The notes: generated from the letters alone by a model not told the origin. Numbered from the stretch's first letter, positions 35,877 through 45,087 are shown. The stretch is DNA of 64,000 nucleotides from Bacteroides sp. (GCA_017621035.1 JAGATY010000024.1:1-64000); one strand, 5' to 3'. Numbers and translations are program-made.

Positions 35877-36704
35877 ATGGAGATATTGAGAGTCTTTGGT
35901 ATGGCATTGTTTGCCGTTCTTATGTGTGTAAACCTGGCAGCTTGTGGCAGTAGCGATGACGACCCAAGCGATGAGCCGGGAGGGGGTGGCGTTGTCAACA
36001 GCGGTAAGAAAATCAGTAAAATTGTGGGAACATCAGGGGATGGAAGCTTTTCTGCCACTCTAAAATTCAGTTATGACAGCAAAGGAAGATTGAGTGAGGC
36101 AGTAGAAACGGAAGAAGAAGATGGCTATAAAGAATCTGATACTTATAAGTTTATTTGGGGCGATGATATAATTAAGGTCAACGAATCGAGTACTTATTCA
36201 GGCTCAACTTACACAGAAAGCTACACACTGGTTTTAAAAGATGGGCTGGTGCAATACGAAGAGTATGAGGACGAGGGCGATACCGGCACCTACACTTATA
36301 ACACATCCAACAGATTGATTAAGTTCAGCGAGGGCAGTTACTGGTCCTGTTCAGCCATTTGGGACGGTGACAAACTGGTATCTATATATGATGATTACGA
36401 AGAAGCAACCATAACTTATGGCAAATCTTGCCAAAAGGGATATTTCCCGTTTATTGCAACCATGATGGAGGCGGGCGAGTGTGCCACTTTGTTTATGGCT
36501 CATCCGGAGATTGCCGGAATGAGAACTGCTCAATTGCCAGCAAGCATCACTTGGGCTTATGATAATTATGATGGGACAGAAAGTGAGACTTCAACCATGG
36601 AATATGAGTTCGACAAAGAGGGGTATATCTCAAAAATCATGGGTAGGGAAACTGACAGCGATGGTGAAACATCAACCTATACCTATACCCTCACTTGGCA
36701 ATAA
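35877..36704 (+). CDS. DUF4595-like lipoprotein
   Basis: A 275-residue lipoprotein: leader ending NLAAC, then GSSDDDPSDEPGGGG, an acidic, Gly-rich surface-export-type linker. The mature part consists of repeated strand pairs with the pattern KFSYDSKGRLSEAV, TYTYNTSNRLIKF and MEYEFDKEGYISKI, resembling YD/RHS-like beta repeats and the DUF4595 family of Bacteroides. It probably sits on the cell surface. Function unknown. It is monocistronic and a terminator follows at 36730-36766. Confidence 0.72.
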   Translation: MEILRVFGMALFAVLMCVNLAACGSSDDDPSDEPGGGGVVNSGKKISKIVGTSGDGSFSATLKFSYDSKGRLSEAVETEEEDGYKESDTYKFIWGDDIIKVNESSTYSGSTYTESYTLVLKDGLVQYEEYEDEGDTGTYTYNTSNRLIKFSEGSYWSCSAIWDGDKLVSIYDDYEEATITYGKSCQKGYFPFIATMMEAGECATLFMAHPEIAGMRTAQLPASITWAYDNYDGTESETSTMEYEFDKEGYISKIMGRETDSDGETSTYTYTLTWQ

Positions 36705-36729
36705 CCTCAGCGTAATATAACAAAGAAAG

Positions 36730-36766
36730 CGGTAAATGACTACTAATCAATTACCGCATTTTTTGT
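36730..36766 (+). terminator. Terminator after DUF4595-like gene
   Basis: GCGGTAA and TTACCGC enclose a 15-nt loop, with ATTTTTTG following. Confidence 0.78.
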
Positions 36767-36860
36767 TTCATAGCTCCATGCTACACAAAACGATAGCAAA
36801 CACTGAGACTTACTAATCTTACAGCCTTAGACTATTAGATGGCTTTTTGATACGCCCATC

Positions 36861-39605
36861 TTAGAATAATTTTAGCTTGTTGCGACGAGCCTCATCCAGT
36901 GTGGTAACGGATTGTGACTTGTCTGCATGCTGATTGCGCAAGCTGTTGTACTCTTCTGCAAGCTCTTCCTGCAAAAGAATCTTAGCTTCGGGATTCATCA
37001 GACGTGCAGCCATGGTCACATTCTGAGAGGCATCTTTCATATGCACCACCGAACCTTGGTAGACCGGAGCAATCTTCAGAGCTGTATGCAACTTGGAAGT
37101 GGTGGCGCCACCAATCATCAGAGGTACATCCAGCCCGGCTTTCCGAAGCTCTACTGCTACGTGAACCATCTCTTCCAGCGACGGAGTAATCAGTCCACTC
37201 AACCCTATCAGATTCACTTTCTCTTCTCGGGCACGTTGTACAATGACTTCTGCCGGCACCATTACTCCCAGGTCGATGATTTCATACCCATTGCAGGCCA
37301 TTACCACGGATACGATATTCTTGCCAATGTCATGCACATCGCCTTTAACCGTGGCCAGCAATACTCGTCCTGCTGCAGCGGTCTGTTCCTGTTTTTCTTG
37401 CTCAATAATCGGTTGAAGAATAGCAACTGCAGCTTTCATGGTGCGTGCAGTCTTTACCACCTGCGGCAGAAACATCTTGCCGGCTCCAAACAGTTCGCCT
37501 ACATGATTCATGCCATCCATCAGCGGTCCCTCGATAATGTCGACAGCACGCGAATATTGTTCCAGTGCCTCTTTTAAGTCAGTCTCCAGATAATCTGTAA
37601 CACCCTTGGTCAGCGCATGTTTCAGACGTTCTTCCAGTGGAAGTTCACGCCAGGAAGAATGATTGTCTGAAGCGATTTCAGAAGACTTCTCCTGCTCTGC
37701 CTTCAATTGTTCAGCCTTCTCTATCAAGCGTTCGGCTGCATCAGGACGTCGGTTCAGTACCACATCTTCCAGCAGTTCTAACACATCTGAAGGAATATCT
37801 GTATAGAGAACAGAGGAGGCCGGGTTGACAATCCCCATGTCCATACCGGCAGCAATAGCATGATAAAGAAAGACGGCATGCATAGCCTCGCGCACATAGT
37901 TATTGCCTCGGAACGAGAAGGATAGGTTACTGACACCCCCACTGACATGCGCCCCGGGAAGGTTTTCTCGAATCCAGGCCGTGGCCCGAATAAAATCTAC
38001 AGCATAATTATTATGCTCCTCCATACCGGTGGCTACTGCCAACACATTAGGGTCAAAGATAATATCATGCGGATTCATCCCCACCTGCTCCACCAGCAAA
38101 CGATAGGCACGACTGCAGACCTCTATCTTGCGCTCAAAAGTATCTGCCTGCCCTCGCTCATCAAAAGCCATCACAACCACTGCCGCACCATATTGTTTGA
38201 TGGCACGGGCATGTTCCAGAAAGCGTTCTTCTCCTTCTTTCAGCGAGATAGAATTCACAATAGACTTACCTTGCAGACATTTCAAGCCGGCCAAAATCAC
38301 CTCCCACTTGGAAGAGTCTACCATTATCGGCACCCGTGCAATCTCCGGTTCTGAGGCTATCAGGTTAAGGAAAGTTGTCATCTCCACAGCCGCATCCAGC
38401 AAGCCGTCATCCATGTTAATGTCAATCACTTGCGCACCATCTTCTACCTGCTTGCGGGCAATGCTCAAGGCCTCCTCGTACTTCTTCTCGTTAATCAGCC
38501 TCAAGAACTTACGCGAACCGGCCACATTACAACGCTCGCCCACGTTGACAAAGTTGATTTCCGGCTTCACTTCCAACAGTTCCAAGCCTGAGAGCCACAG
38601 ATTATCCGGACGGGGATTCACCTGATGAGGTACAGCACCCTGCACCAGGTCTGCATAGCGGGCAATGTAGGCATCGGTTGTTCCACAACAACCACCTATG
38701 ACATTGACCAGCCCCTCCTGAACATACTCCCGGATTTCTGCTGCCATATCATCAGGAGACTGATCATATTTACCCAGGCTGTTTGGCAGTCCGGCATTGG
38801 GATAGGCTGTAATATAATAAGGAGCACGTGCCGCCAGCTGTTCCAAAAACGGTTTCAGTTGCTTGGCACCAAAAGAGCAATTCAGACCAACCGAGAAGAT
38901 GTCAGCATGCTGCACCGAAGCAAGGAAAGCATCCAACGTCTGGCCGGAAAGAGTTCTTCCTCCAACGTCAGAAACGGTAACAGAGAGCATCAGTGGTACC
39001 CTCACCCCTTTATGCTTCATCACCTCCTCAGCAGCAAACAGAGCAGCCTTTGCATTCAGCGTATCAAAAATGGTTTCAATCAACAAGGCATCTACCCCAC
39101 CCTCCAGCAAGGCATCCATCTGCTCCTGATAGGCAACCACCAAGTCATCAAAAGTCAGGGAACGAAAGGCCGGATTGTTCACGTCCGGACTCATAGAGCA
39201 GGTCTTATTGGTAGGACCTACTGAGCCTGCCACAAAACGAGGTTTATCGGGAGTGAGACGGGTATATTCATCTGCAACACGACGTGCCAAGCGGGCAGCA
39301 GCCAGGTTAATCTCCCGGACATAAGTCTCTGTGTGATAGTCACTCTGACTAACAGCAGTCGCATTAAACGTATTGGTTTCTATGATGTCAGCCCCGGCTG
39401 AGAGGTACTTGCGATGGATATCTTCCACCACATCGGGGCGTGTAAGAGAGAGCAGGTCGTTGTTTCCCTTCAACAGACCGGGAATACCGATAAAAAGGGA
39501 GCCACGAAAATCTTCTTCCTGCAAATCGTATTGCTGTATCATGGTACCCATGGCACCATCCAGTATGAGGATGCGTTGGGTAATCAGATTGTTTAGTGTA
39601 TTCAT
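36861..39605 (-). CDS. metH: Methionine synthase, B12-dependent, without activation domain
   Basis: Transfers a methyl group from 5-methyl-THF via cobalamin to homocysteine. In 914 residues it has the homocysteine domain (1 to about 320, zinc ligands in GLNCSFG and [11 protein letters not shown]), the folate domain (about 340-620, [16 protein letters not shown]), the cap, and the cobalamin domain with GDVHDIG, whose His758 is the lower cobalt ligand (His759 in E. coli). It ends at [12 protein letters not shown], exactly where the E. coli enzyme continues into the AdoMet reactivation domain (about 330 residues). The downstream DNA does not encode that domain. Reactivation must come from a separate protein. 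Confidence 0.95.
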   Translation of the reverse strand: MNTLNNLITQRILILDGAMGTMIQQYDLQEEDFRGSLFIGIPGLLKGNNDLLSLTRPDVVEDIHRKYLSAGADIIETNTFNATAVSQSDYHTETYVREINLAAARLARRVADEYTRLTPDKPRFVAGSVGPTNKTCSMSPDVNNPAFRSLTFDDLVVAYQEQMDALLEGGVDALLIETIFDTLNAKAALFAAEEVMKHKGVRVPLMLSVTVSDVGGRTLSGQTLDAFLASVQHADIFSVGLNCSFGAKQLKPFLEQLAARAPYYITAYPNAGLPNSLGKYDQSPDDMAAEIREYVQEGLVNVIGGCCGTTDAYIARYADLVQGAVPHQVNPRPDNLWLSGLELLEVKPEINFVNVGERCNVAGSRKFLRLINEKKYEEALSIARKQVEDGAQVIDINMDDGLLDAAVEMTTFLNLIASEPEIARVPIMVDSSKWEVILAGLKCLQGKSIVNSISLKEGEERFLEHARAIKQYGAAVVVMAFDERGQADTFERKIEVCSRAYRLLVEQVGMNPHDIIFDPNVLAVATGMEEHNNYAVDFIRATAWIRENLPGAHVSGGVSNLSFSFRGNNYVREAMHAVFLYHAIAAGMDMGIVNPASSVLYTDIPSDVLELLEDVVLNRRPDAAERLIEKAEQLKAEQEKSSEIASDNHSSWRELPLEERLKHALTKGVTDYLETDLKEALEQYSRAVDIIEGPLMDGMNHVGELFGAGKMFLPQVVKTARTMKAAVAILQPIIEQEKQEQTAAAGRVLLATVKGDVHDIGKNIVSVVMACNGYEIIDLGVMVPAEVIVQRAREEKVNLIGLSGLITPSLEEMVHVAVELRKAGLDVPLMIGGATTSKLHTALKIAPVYQGSVVHMKDASQNVTMAARLMNPEAKILLQEELAEEYNSLRNQHADKSQSVTTLDEARRNKLKLF

Positions 39606-39672
39606 ATGAACAGATACATGTTAAATTTCAGTAATCGGAGAAACTGCTATTGCCACAAAAGTCAGAGAGAGA

Positions 39673-40125
39673 CTAGCGCTTAAACATCCGAGCCATATCG
39701 CGTTTGTCATCTTTCTCTTTCAGGCTCTCGCGCTTGTCATACTGTTTCTTACCTTTAGCCAATGCCACTACCAATTTGGCCAGTCCCTTCTCATTGATAA
39801 AAAGGCGCACGGGAACTATCGTAAAACCAGGGTCTTTAGAGGTGCGTTGCAACTTCTCCAACTCCTTTTTATTCAGCAGAAGCTTCCGCTCACGACGAGC
39901 ATTGTGGTTATTGTATGAACCATAGAAATACTCAGCCACATGCATATTCTTCACCCACAACTCATTGCCCACAAAATAGCAATAGGTATCCACCAGCCCG
40001 GCCTTACCCAAACGGATGGATTTAATTTCCGTTCCGGTCAGTACAATACCTGCTGTATAGGTATCTACCAGTTCGTAATCGAACGTGGCACGTTTGTTTT
40101 TTATGTTTATAGAAGGCTGTTTCAT
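39673..40125 (-). CDS. smpB: SsrA-binding protein
   Basis: Brings tmRNA to stalled ribosomes for trans-translation. The 150 residues contain the SmpB beta-barrel ([44 protein letters not shown]) and the C-terminal basic tail ending [13 protein letters not shown]. It lies between the Yip1 and metH genes on one strand, gaps 78 and 67 bp, without a clear -7 box before metH, so metH may be cotranscribed with it. Confidence 0.96.
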   Translation of the reverse strand: MKQPSINIKNKRATFDYELVDTYTAGIVLTGTEIKSIRLGKAGLVDTYCYFVGNELWVKNMHVAEYFYGSYNNHNARRERKLLLNKKELEKLQRTSKDPGFTIVPVRLFINEKGLAKLVVALAKGKKQYDKRESLKEKDDKRDMARMFKR

Positions 40126-40203
40126 TGCTTAATTCTGATTTCTAAAGTTCTCTATAAGAGTGATAAGCGTCCTACCTCAAAGGGTATAAAGAGTCTGTAT
40201 CAA

Positions 40204-40779
40204 TCAGGCCAACATGATAGTCAACCGATTAAACAACCACTCCACCAATGCCGGACAAAGTACTAACAACAGGGAAGCCAAAATGGTGAAACGCAGACGC
40301 ATTTTTTCTGCCACATGCAACAGAGTCACACTACCTTCCCACACCACATAGACCGTGTAGAACTGAAGCAGTAAAGCGATGATGGAAAAGTCCGGTAAAA
40401 TTCCTATTACCATCTTCAGCAGGAAGGGAACTACCAAAGCATAGCCCGCAAACTGCTGTGCCAAAGCCATATCTGTCTGTCCGCCCAGCATGTGTACCCG
40501 CAAGGCATTGATAAGATAGGCTGCCAAGAAATAGCCTGCAAAGAGTGATACCGCCACCGCACAACAAGCACGCATGGCATACTGAAAACTCTGCGGACCA
40601 TCCCACCCCTTTGTCCACAACGAACCGATGAAAACCGACAGGGCGCATAAACCTATCAAAGGATAAACAAAAACTGTAAACACTTTCCGTTTATCCTCTT
40701 CCAAACTAATTTCCTCCCAGGCACGTGCCGGAGAGGAAATCAGTTGCAGGGCTTTTTGAAATAATTCCTTATAATTCAA
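40204..40779 (-). CDS. Yip1 family membrane protein
   Basis: A 191-residue protein with about five hydrophobic helices, starting MNYKELFQKALQLISSPARAWEEI, the typical entry of bacterial YIP1-domain proteins. Function unknown. It is 5' of smpB on the same strand. No signal peptide or catalytic motif is seen. Confidence 0.8.
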   Translation of the reverse strand: MNYKELFQKALQLISSPARAWEEISLEEDKRKVFTVFVYPLIGLCALSVFIGSLWTKGWDGPQSFQYAMRACCAVAVSLFAGYFLAAYLINALRVHMLGGQTDMALAQQFAGYALVVPFLLKMVIGILPDFSIIALLLQFYTVYVVWEGSVTLLHVAEKMRLRFTILASLLLVLCPALVEWLFNRLTIMLA

Positions 40780-40816
40780 ACCTTAAATCTGTAATACGTT
40801 CAGTACTCTAAAAACG

Positions 40817-41659
40817 TTATTTTACCACAGCACCATTTGAGGGTGGAGCTACCTCATAAGTCTTAGTAGTAGCATCCTCCAAAGTACCATCCGGACTTTC
40901 GTAAGCAACAATGCGCAATGTCGGACGAGTCTGGGTAGTGGTGGCAAAACCGGTGAATAGAGGAGTCAAATCGTAGAAATAAGAGTAGATTCCACGATAA
41001 CCATAGGCATACAAGTCATAAGAGCTGTGACTAGAGTTATTAGAATCTGCACCGGCTGCCGTATAGCGCAAATAGAGTGTCAAGTAACCTTCATCCTCCG
41101 GTTCTTCCGTGTAGTGTACCAAGGTCAAGTAGTTATTCACCTTATTCATCTTATGGTTGACGGGGAGCATCAATGTGTAGTCATCGAAAAGATAAGTAGG
41201 ACTATCCATACCCTGCTCCATTGTCAGAATGGCAGCATTACCGATAGAGTCACCATAAGCTTCCGGATCGGCCAACGACTCCTCCTTAGTAGTTTCAATC
41301 ACTCTCAACTGCTGACTCAACAAATAGTAGTTGGTAAGTTGTGCGTCCTGAATAATCTTCATGGATGAATCCACAGTTGCATTCTCAGTAGAATAGAGAG
41401 CGAACACCACTTTACCTACCATCTCTGTAATATTCTTTCCATTAGTACTCAATGAAGCGACAGAAGATACTGTAGGAATGATTGTATAGCCATCGATTGT
41501 CAGCAAAGCAACACCGGATGCACTGTAGAAACTTTCTACTACCTTCACCATGCCACCCACATCACCTTCACTTGTCGGGTCATCCGAGTTAAGGCATGAA
41601 GTCATAACCAAGCCCATCATCATAGTAAGGGCAAATGCTAAAAATTTAAACTGTTTCAT
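40817..41659 (-). CDS. NigD-like lipoprotein
   Basis: A 280-residue lipoprotein (leader MKQFKFLAFALTMMMGLVMT, Cys at about residue 22, then LNSDDPTSEGD). The N-terminal part (about 35-110, LTIDGYTIIPTVSS) could be the OB-like domain and the rest a beta-sandwich, as in NigD-like proteins of Bacteroides. That match is by eye and moderate. NigD was named from a bacteriocin locus, but no bacteriocin genes are here. A -7 box (TATTTTTG, 41690-41683) lies upstream. Confidence 0.6.
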   Translation of the reverse strand: MKQFKFLAFALTMMMGLVMTSCLNSDDPTSEGDVGGMVKVVESFYSASGVALLTIDGYTIIPTVSSVASLSTNGKNITEMVGKVVFALYSTENATVDSSMKIIQDAQLTNYYLLSQQLRVIETTKEESLADPEAYGDSIGNAAILTMEQGMDSPTYLFDDYTLMLPVNHKMNKVNNYLTLVHYTEEPEDEGYLTLYLRYTAAGADSNNSSHSSYDLYAYGYRGIYSYFYDLTPLFTGFATTTQTRPTLRIVAYESPDGTLEDATTKTYEVAPPSNGAVVK

Positions 41660-41682
41660 TGTTCTTCTATAAAATTACGGCA

Positions 41683-41690
41683 CAAAAATA
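41683..41690 (-). promoter_or_regulatory. -7 box of NigD-like gene
   Basis: The minus strand reads TATTTTTG, 24 bp upstream of the ATG. Confidence 0.6.
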
Positions 41691-41885
41691 GGGAAAAGAA
41701 TTCAGTTGCGTGATACTCCACCGTTTTTTTCAACCTTTTTAAAGCTATTCTACAAATATAACAAGAGAAGCATCCTAAACAGAGGCTAAAAGAGGTCAGT
41801 CTTGAAACTCTTACAAAAGCTATCTTTCGCCTCTTCCATATCCCCCTATCAGAGCCTGTTCTTCCTCATGTCAGCCCTACCTCTC

Positions 41886-41951
41886 CTTCGCTTCTATAGG
41901 AACGGACTTGATACGGCGTTGGTACGGAGTTGATACGGCGTTGGTAGGTAG
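41886..41951. repeat. 22-bp-period direct repeat, about 2.5 units
   Basis: TTGATACGGCGTTGGTA begins at 41908 and 41930, exactly 22 bp apart; a degenerate unit precedes (GGAACGGAC against GGTACGGAG). It lies in the 355-bp gap between the NigD-like and DMP19 genes, just past the DMP19 stop. Apart from the NigD-like promoter nothing else is recognisable in this gap. Confidence 0.75.
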
Positions 41952-42014
41952 GAGGTATTCAGAAGGCTGATTGGAGAGCAGAAATTGGGGAGAACAAGGG
42001 ATGATTCCATGACC

Positions 42015-42515
42015 TTAGTGCAAGACTTGTGCAAAGAGATTGATGTGGTCATCGACATAGGAAGCCACCAGGGCAGTAAACATCTCTTCCTTCTCCAGGA
42101 ATTCGTCTTCCAAATCATCAAAGGGCTCGTAATTTTCATACATAGCCATAAATTCTTCATCGGTTCGCTCGCGTTCCAGGTCTTCTTTATGCTCATCGTA
42201 AATCTTCTTGGCAGCATACACCAGCTTACTCAGCTCACCTACCCCCCAAAGGCGCATTACCTTGGCAAAGGGATTTTCAAAGATGTAGGCACCATAACCG
42301 TTCTGAATCAGCTGACAGAAACCGCCTTCCATAATTTCGTCTCGTAAAATCTGATAGGCCAGCAATGTGTGTTGTTCTCCGGTCAGCAGAGGCATGGTTG
42401 TAGCCGTCAGCTCTCCTCCTATCTTTTGAAGATAAGCGTTAGTAAACACCTGTATGAAAGCATCCATTCCTTCGGCTGCTGCTTGTTGCAAGGCTTCTTC
42501 TTTTATTCCTATCAT
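42015..42515 (-). CDS. DMP19/DUF4375 family protein
   Basis: A 166-residue soluble acidic protein resembling the DMP19 (DUF4375) family, with LLTGEQHTLLAYQILRDEIMEGGFCQLIQNGYGAY as the conserved core. Family function is not established; DMP19 of Neisseria is a DNA mimic. The acidic C-terminal half (DEHKEDLERERTDEEFMAMY) would fit mimicry, but this is inference. It is monocistronic, with -7 box TATCTTTG at 42558-42551. Confidence 0.72.
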   Translation of the reverse strand: MIGIKEEALQQAAAEGMDAFIQVFTNAYLQKIGGELTATTMPLLTGEQHTLLAYQILRDEIMEGGFCQLIQNGYGAYIFENPFAKVMRLWGVGELSKLVYAAKKIYDEHKEDLERERTDEEFMAMYENYEPFDDLEDEFLEKEEMFTALVASYVDDHINLFAQVLH

Positions 42516-42550
42516 AACTTTACAGACTCATTAGAGAGATTTTTCCGGTA

Positions 42551-42558
42551 CAAAGATA
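42551..42558 (-). promoter_or_regulatory. -7 box of DMP19-like gene
   Basis: The minus strand reads TATCTTTG, 36 bp upstream of the ATG at 42515. Confidence 0.65.
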
Positions 42559-42675
42559 AGCGTTTATGTGCACAAAATGGAGTGTTTGAATAGAAAAGTT
42601 GCAAACTCTACTTCACAATTGGCGGGAATCTGGAGGTTTATTTCTTATTTTTATTAAAAAAGTGAAACCGAATAG

Positions 42676-42706
42676 TTGAGAATACGCAAGAAAACGACTA
42701 ACTTTG
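42676..42706 (+). promoter_or_regulatory. Promoter of Fe-S scaffold/GGGtGRT pair
   Basis: TTG (42676-42678), a 20-bp spacer and TAACTTTG (42699-42706). The leader to ATG 42767 is about 55 nt. Confidence 0.75.
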
Positions 42707-42766
42707 TGCTCGCAAATTAAAGCGAGCATATACATTTTAATTATATCATTTAAAAAAGAGCTAATT

Positions 42767-43468
42767 ATGACTTATTCACACGAAGTGGAACACATGTGTG
42801 TTGTAAAGAAGGGTCCTAACCACGGACCGGCTCCAATCCCTGAAGAAGGTAAATGGGTAAAAGCTAAAGAAGTAGTTGACATCTCTGGTCTGACACACGG
42901 TATTGGTTGGTGTGCTCCCCAGCAAGGTGCTTGTAAATTAACCCTCAATGTAAAGGAAGGCATCATCCAGGAAGCATTGGTTGAAACCATCGGTTGCTCA
43001 GGTATGACACACTCTGCTGCCATGGCATCTGAAATTCTGCCGGGTAAGACCATTCTCGAAGCATTGAATACTGACCTTGTTTGCGATGCTATCAACACTG
43101 CTATGCGCGAATTGTTCTTGCAGATTGTTTACGGCCGTACTCAATCAGCTTTCTCTGAAGGCGGTTTGATGATTGGTGCCGGTCTGGAAGACCTCGGTAA
43201 GGGCTTACGTAGCCAGGTAGGTACATTGTATGGTACTTTGGCTAAAGGTCCCCGTTACTTGGAAATGGCAGAAGGTTACATCAAGACCATCGCTCTTGAC
43301 AAGGACGACCAAGTTTGTGGTTATGAATTCGTTCACCTGGGCAAGTTCATGGATGAGATTAAGAAGGGAACCGATGCTAATGAAGCTTTGAAGAAGGTAA
43401 CCGGTACTTACGGTCGCTTCACTGCTGAGCAAGGTGCAGTTAAACACATTGACCCACGTCATGAATAA
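42767..43468 (+). CDS. Iron-sulfur cluster assembly scaffold-like protein
   Basis: A 233-residue protein related to NifU/IscU scaffolds. Cysteines occur in IGWCAPQQGAC and ETIGCSGMTHSAAMASE, the latter like the IscU GC...ASS region. It is larger than IscU, with a C-terminal extension of about 90 residues (GLMIGAGLEDLGKGLR...). I chose ATG 42767, which lies beyond a good promoter. Codon choice is strongly optimised, similar to gapA, so it is highly expressed. It is always seen by me with a GGGtGRT gene, which follows here by 18 bp. The biochemical role of the pair is not established. Confidence 0.8.
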   Translation: MTYSHEVEHMCVVKKGPNHGPAPIPEEGKWVKAKEVVDISGLTHGIGWCAPQQGACKLTLNVKEGIIQEALVETIGCSGMTHSAAMASEILPGKTILEALNTDLVCDAINTAMRELFLQIVYGRTQSAFSEGGLMIGAGLEDLGKGLRSQVGTLYGTLAKGPRYLEMAEGYIKTIALDKDDQVCGYEFVHLGKFMDEIKKGTDANEALKKVTGTYGRFTAEQGAVKHIDPRHE

Positions 43469-43470
43469 TA

Positions 43471-43478
43471 TAAGGAGG
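43471..43478 (+). promoter_or_regulatory. Exceptionally strong Shine-Dalgarno before GGGtGRT gene
   Basis: TAAGGAGG lies 8 nt before ATG 43487. Nearly all other genes in the window lack a purine-rich site, as is normal for Bacteroidetes, so this perfect anti-16S match stands out. Confidence 0.85.
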
Positions 43479-43486
43479 AAAGACAT

Positions 43487-44497
43487 ATGATTAGAGAAGT
43501 AAAATTTGAAAGCCAAGATCGCCGTATCAAACAGATTCTCGCAGCATTGAACGAGAACGGCATTAAGGACATCGAAGAAGCAAATGCTATTTGCGAAGAA
43601 TATGGACTTGACCCCTATCAAGCTTGTGAAGAGACTCAGCCTATCTGCTTTGAGAACGCAAAGTGGGCTTACGTTGTAGGTTGTGCCATCGCATTGAAGA
43701 AAGGTTGCAAGAACGCTGCTGATGCTGCAGAAGCTATCGGTATCGGTTTGCAAGCATTCTGTATCCCCGGTTCTGTTGCTGATGACCGTAAAGTAGGTCT
43801 TGGCCACGGTAACTTGGCAGCTATGCTGTTGCGCGAAGAGACTAAGTGCTTTGCTTTCTTGGCAGGTCACGAGTCATTTGCTGCTGCAGAAGGCGCTATC
43901 AAGATTGCTGCTAAGGCAGACAAGGTACGTAAAGAACCTCTGCGTGTTATTTTGAACGGTTTGGGCAAGGACGCTGCACAAATCATCTCACGTATCAATG
44001 GCTTTACTTATGTTCAGACTCAATTCGATTACTATACCGGTGAGTTGAACATCGTAAAGGAAATTGCATACTCTGACGGTCCGCGTGCTAAAGTAAAATG
44101 CTACGGTGCTGACGACGTTCGCGAAGGTGTTAAGATTATGTGGCACGAAGGTGTAGATGTATCTATCACAGGTAACTCTACCAACCCGACTCGTTTCCAA
44201 CACCCTGTTGCAGGTACTTATAAGAAGGAACGTGTATTGGCTGGTAAGCCTTACTTCTCAGTAGCTTCCGGTGGTGGTACAGGTCGTACACTTCACCCGG
44301 ATAACATGGCTGCCGGTCCGGCTTCTTACGGTATGACAGACACAATGGGTCGTATGCACTCAGACGCTCAGTTCGCTGGTTCTTCATCAGTTCCTGCTCA
44401 CGTAGAAATGATGGGCTTCCTCGGTATCGGTAACAACCCGATGGTAGGATGTACAGTGGCTTGTGCTGTTGACGTTGCTACTGCTTTGAATAAGTAA
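43487..44497 (+). CDS. GGGtGRT family protein
   Basis: A 336-residue protein of the family named for its motif, here SVASGGGTGRTLHPDN. Other conserved-looking parts are ECQ-like YGLDPYQACEETQPICFENAKWAYVVG, DDRKVGLGHGNLAAMLL and the C-terminal GIGNNPMVGCTVACAVDVA. It is cytoplasmic with no signal or membrane segment. Cysteines near both ends could bind a cluster delivered by the scaffold-like partner encoded just upstream. Codon bias is very strong, implying abundance. Function is unknown to me. A terminator follows at 44514-44550. Confidence 0.88.
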   Translation: MIREVKFESQDRRIKQILAALNENGIKDIEEANAICEEYGLDPYQACEETQPICFENAKWAYVVGCAIALKKGCKNAADAAEAIGIGLQAFCIPGSVADDRKVGLGHGNLAAMLLREETKCFAFLAGHESFAAAEGAIKIAAKADKVRKEPLRVILNGLGKDAAQIISRINGFTYVQTQFDYYTGELNIVKEIAYSDGPRAKVKCYGADDVREGVKIMWHEGVDVSITGNSTNPTRFQHPVAGTYKKERVLAGKPYFSVASGGGTGRTLHPDNMAAGPASYGMTDTMGRMHSDAQFAGSSSVPAHVEMMGFLGIGNNPMVGCTVACAVDVATALNK

Positions 44498-44513
44498 TTC
44501 ATCTTTCATATAC

Positions 44514-44550
44514 ATAGGAGGACACTCTAAACCGGTGTTCTCCTATTTTT
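44514..44550 (+). terminator. Terminator after GGGtGRT gene
   Basis: ATAGGAGGACAC and GGTGTTCTCCTAT form a stem of about 12 bp with a short loop, then TTTTT. Confidence 0.88.
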
Positions 44551-44570
44551 AATTATCCCTATTTGGAATA

Positions 44571-44772
44571 GCGATTCCATTCAACTTATTAGAAGATATT
44601 TGAGCTTTTGCTCTTATTCTCTCAAGCTGAAAACCGCCAATTTAAAGTCCAAGAGAATAAGCAGATGAAGGTTCACGCTCGCTTGGGCGTGGACTATTCG
44701 CGCTTATTTGTGGATATGGTGCTTGGCGGTACCTCAGCTTGAAAATAAGCTACGAATGGTTCCGCCTTTTTT
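44571..44772 (+). ncRNA. Rod-like structured RNA candidate (6S-like or attenuator)
   Basis: About 196 nt can fold end to end: CCATTC (44577-44582) with GAATGG (44754-44759); CTTATT (44585-44590) with AATAAG (44744-44749); TCAAGCTGA (44622-44630) with TCAGCTTGA (44734-44742); ACCGCCAA (44633-44640) with TTGGCGGT (44723-44730); a near-symmetric internal bubble of about 15 by 14 nt; AATAAGC (44656-44662) with GCTTATT (44702-44708); and CACGC/GCGTG (44674-44678, 44687-44691) closing an 8-nt loop. A side hairpin GAGC-TTTT-GCTC sits at 44602-44613. The 3' strand can instead form a local terminator, GGCGGTACC (44725-44733) with GGTTCCGCC (44758-44766), followed by TTTTTT. Closing stem, central bubble and terminal stem resemble 6S RNA. 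No perfect promoter box was found upstream. Confidence 0.55.
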
Positions 44773-44780
44773 ATTGCATC

Positions 44781-45008
44781 ATGATACACATTGGCAAACT
44801 GATAGAAGCAGAACTTCACCGGCAGGAACGTTCTATCACATGGTTCGCAAACAAGCTTTATTGCGACCGCACGAATGTGTACTCCATCTTCAAACGCGAA
44901 AGTATTGATACAGCACTGCTAATGCGTATTTCAGACATCTTGAACTATAACTTCTTCCATTATTACACCCGCCAACTGACACACACTGAAGTACCAGCAG
45001 AAGAGTAG
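44781..45008 (+). CDS. Small XRE-like helix-turn-helix protein
   Basis: A 75-residue protein from ATG 44781: MIHIGKLIEAELHRQERSIT, WFANKLYCDRTNVYSIFKRE, then IDTALLMRISDILNYNFFHYY. The WFANKLxCDRTNVYxIF pattern is the HTH of small Bacteroides XRE-type proteins. It starts 9 nt after the T run of the structured RNA, so it lacks an ordinary leader of its own; read-through would be required unless an internal promoter exists. Confidence 0.7.
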   Translation: MIHIGKLIEAELHRQERSITWFANKLYCDRTNVYSIFKRESIDTALLMRISDILNYNFFHYYTRQLTHTEVPAEE

Positions 45009-45079
45009 TGTGATTTTTATTCTACACTTTCGTGATTTATCGTCAACAGTTGTAATAAAGAGTCTATACACTACCGGCC

Positions 45080-45087
45080 TATCTTTG
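45080..45087 (+). promoter_or_regulatory. -7 box of TolB-like gene
   Basis: TATCTTTG matches TAnnTTTG, 26 bp upstream of ATG 45114. Confidence 0.65.

Noticed and set aside
36861..36900. Frameshift truncating metH
   Set aside because: The end coincides with a domain border, and the three frames beyond the stop show no AdoMet-domain sequence.
40817..41659. Bacteriocin locus suggested by the NigD-like protein
   Set aside because: No NigA/B/C-like peptide or transporter genes surround it; the neighbours are smpB, Yip1 and DMP19.
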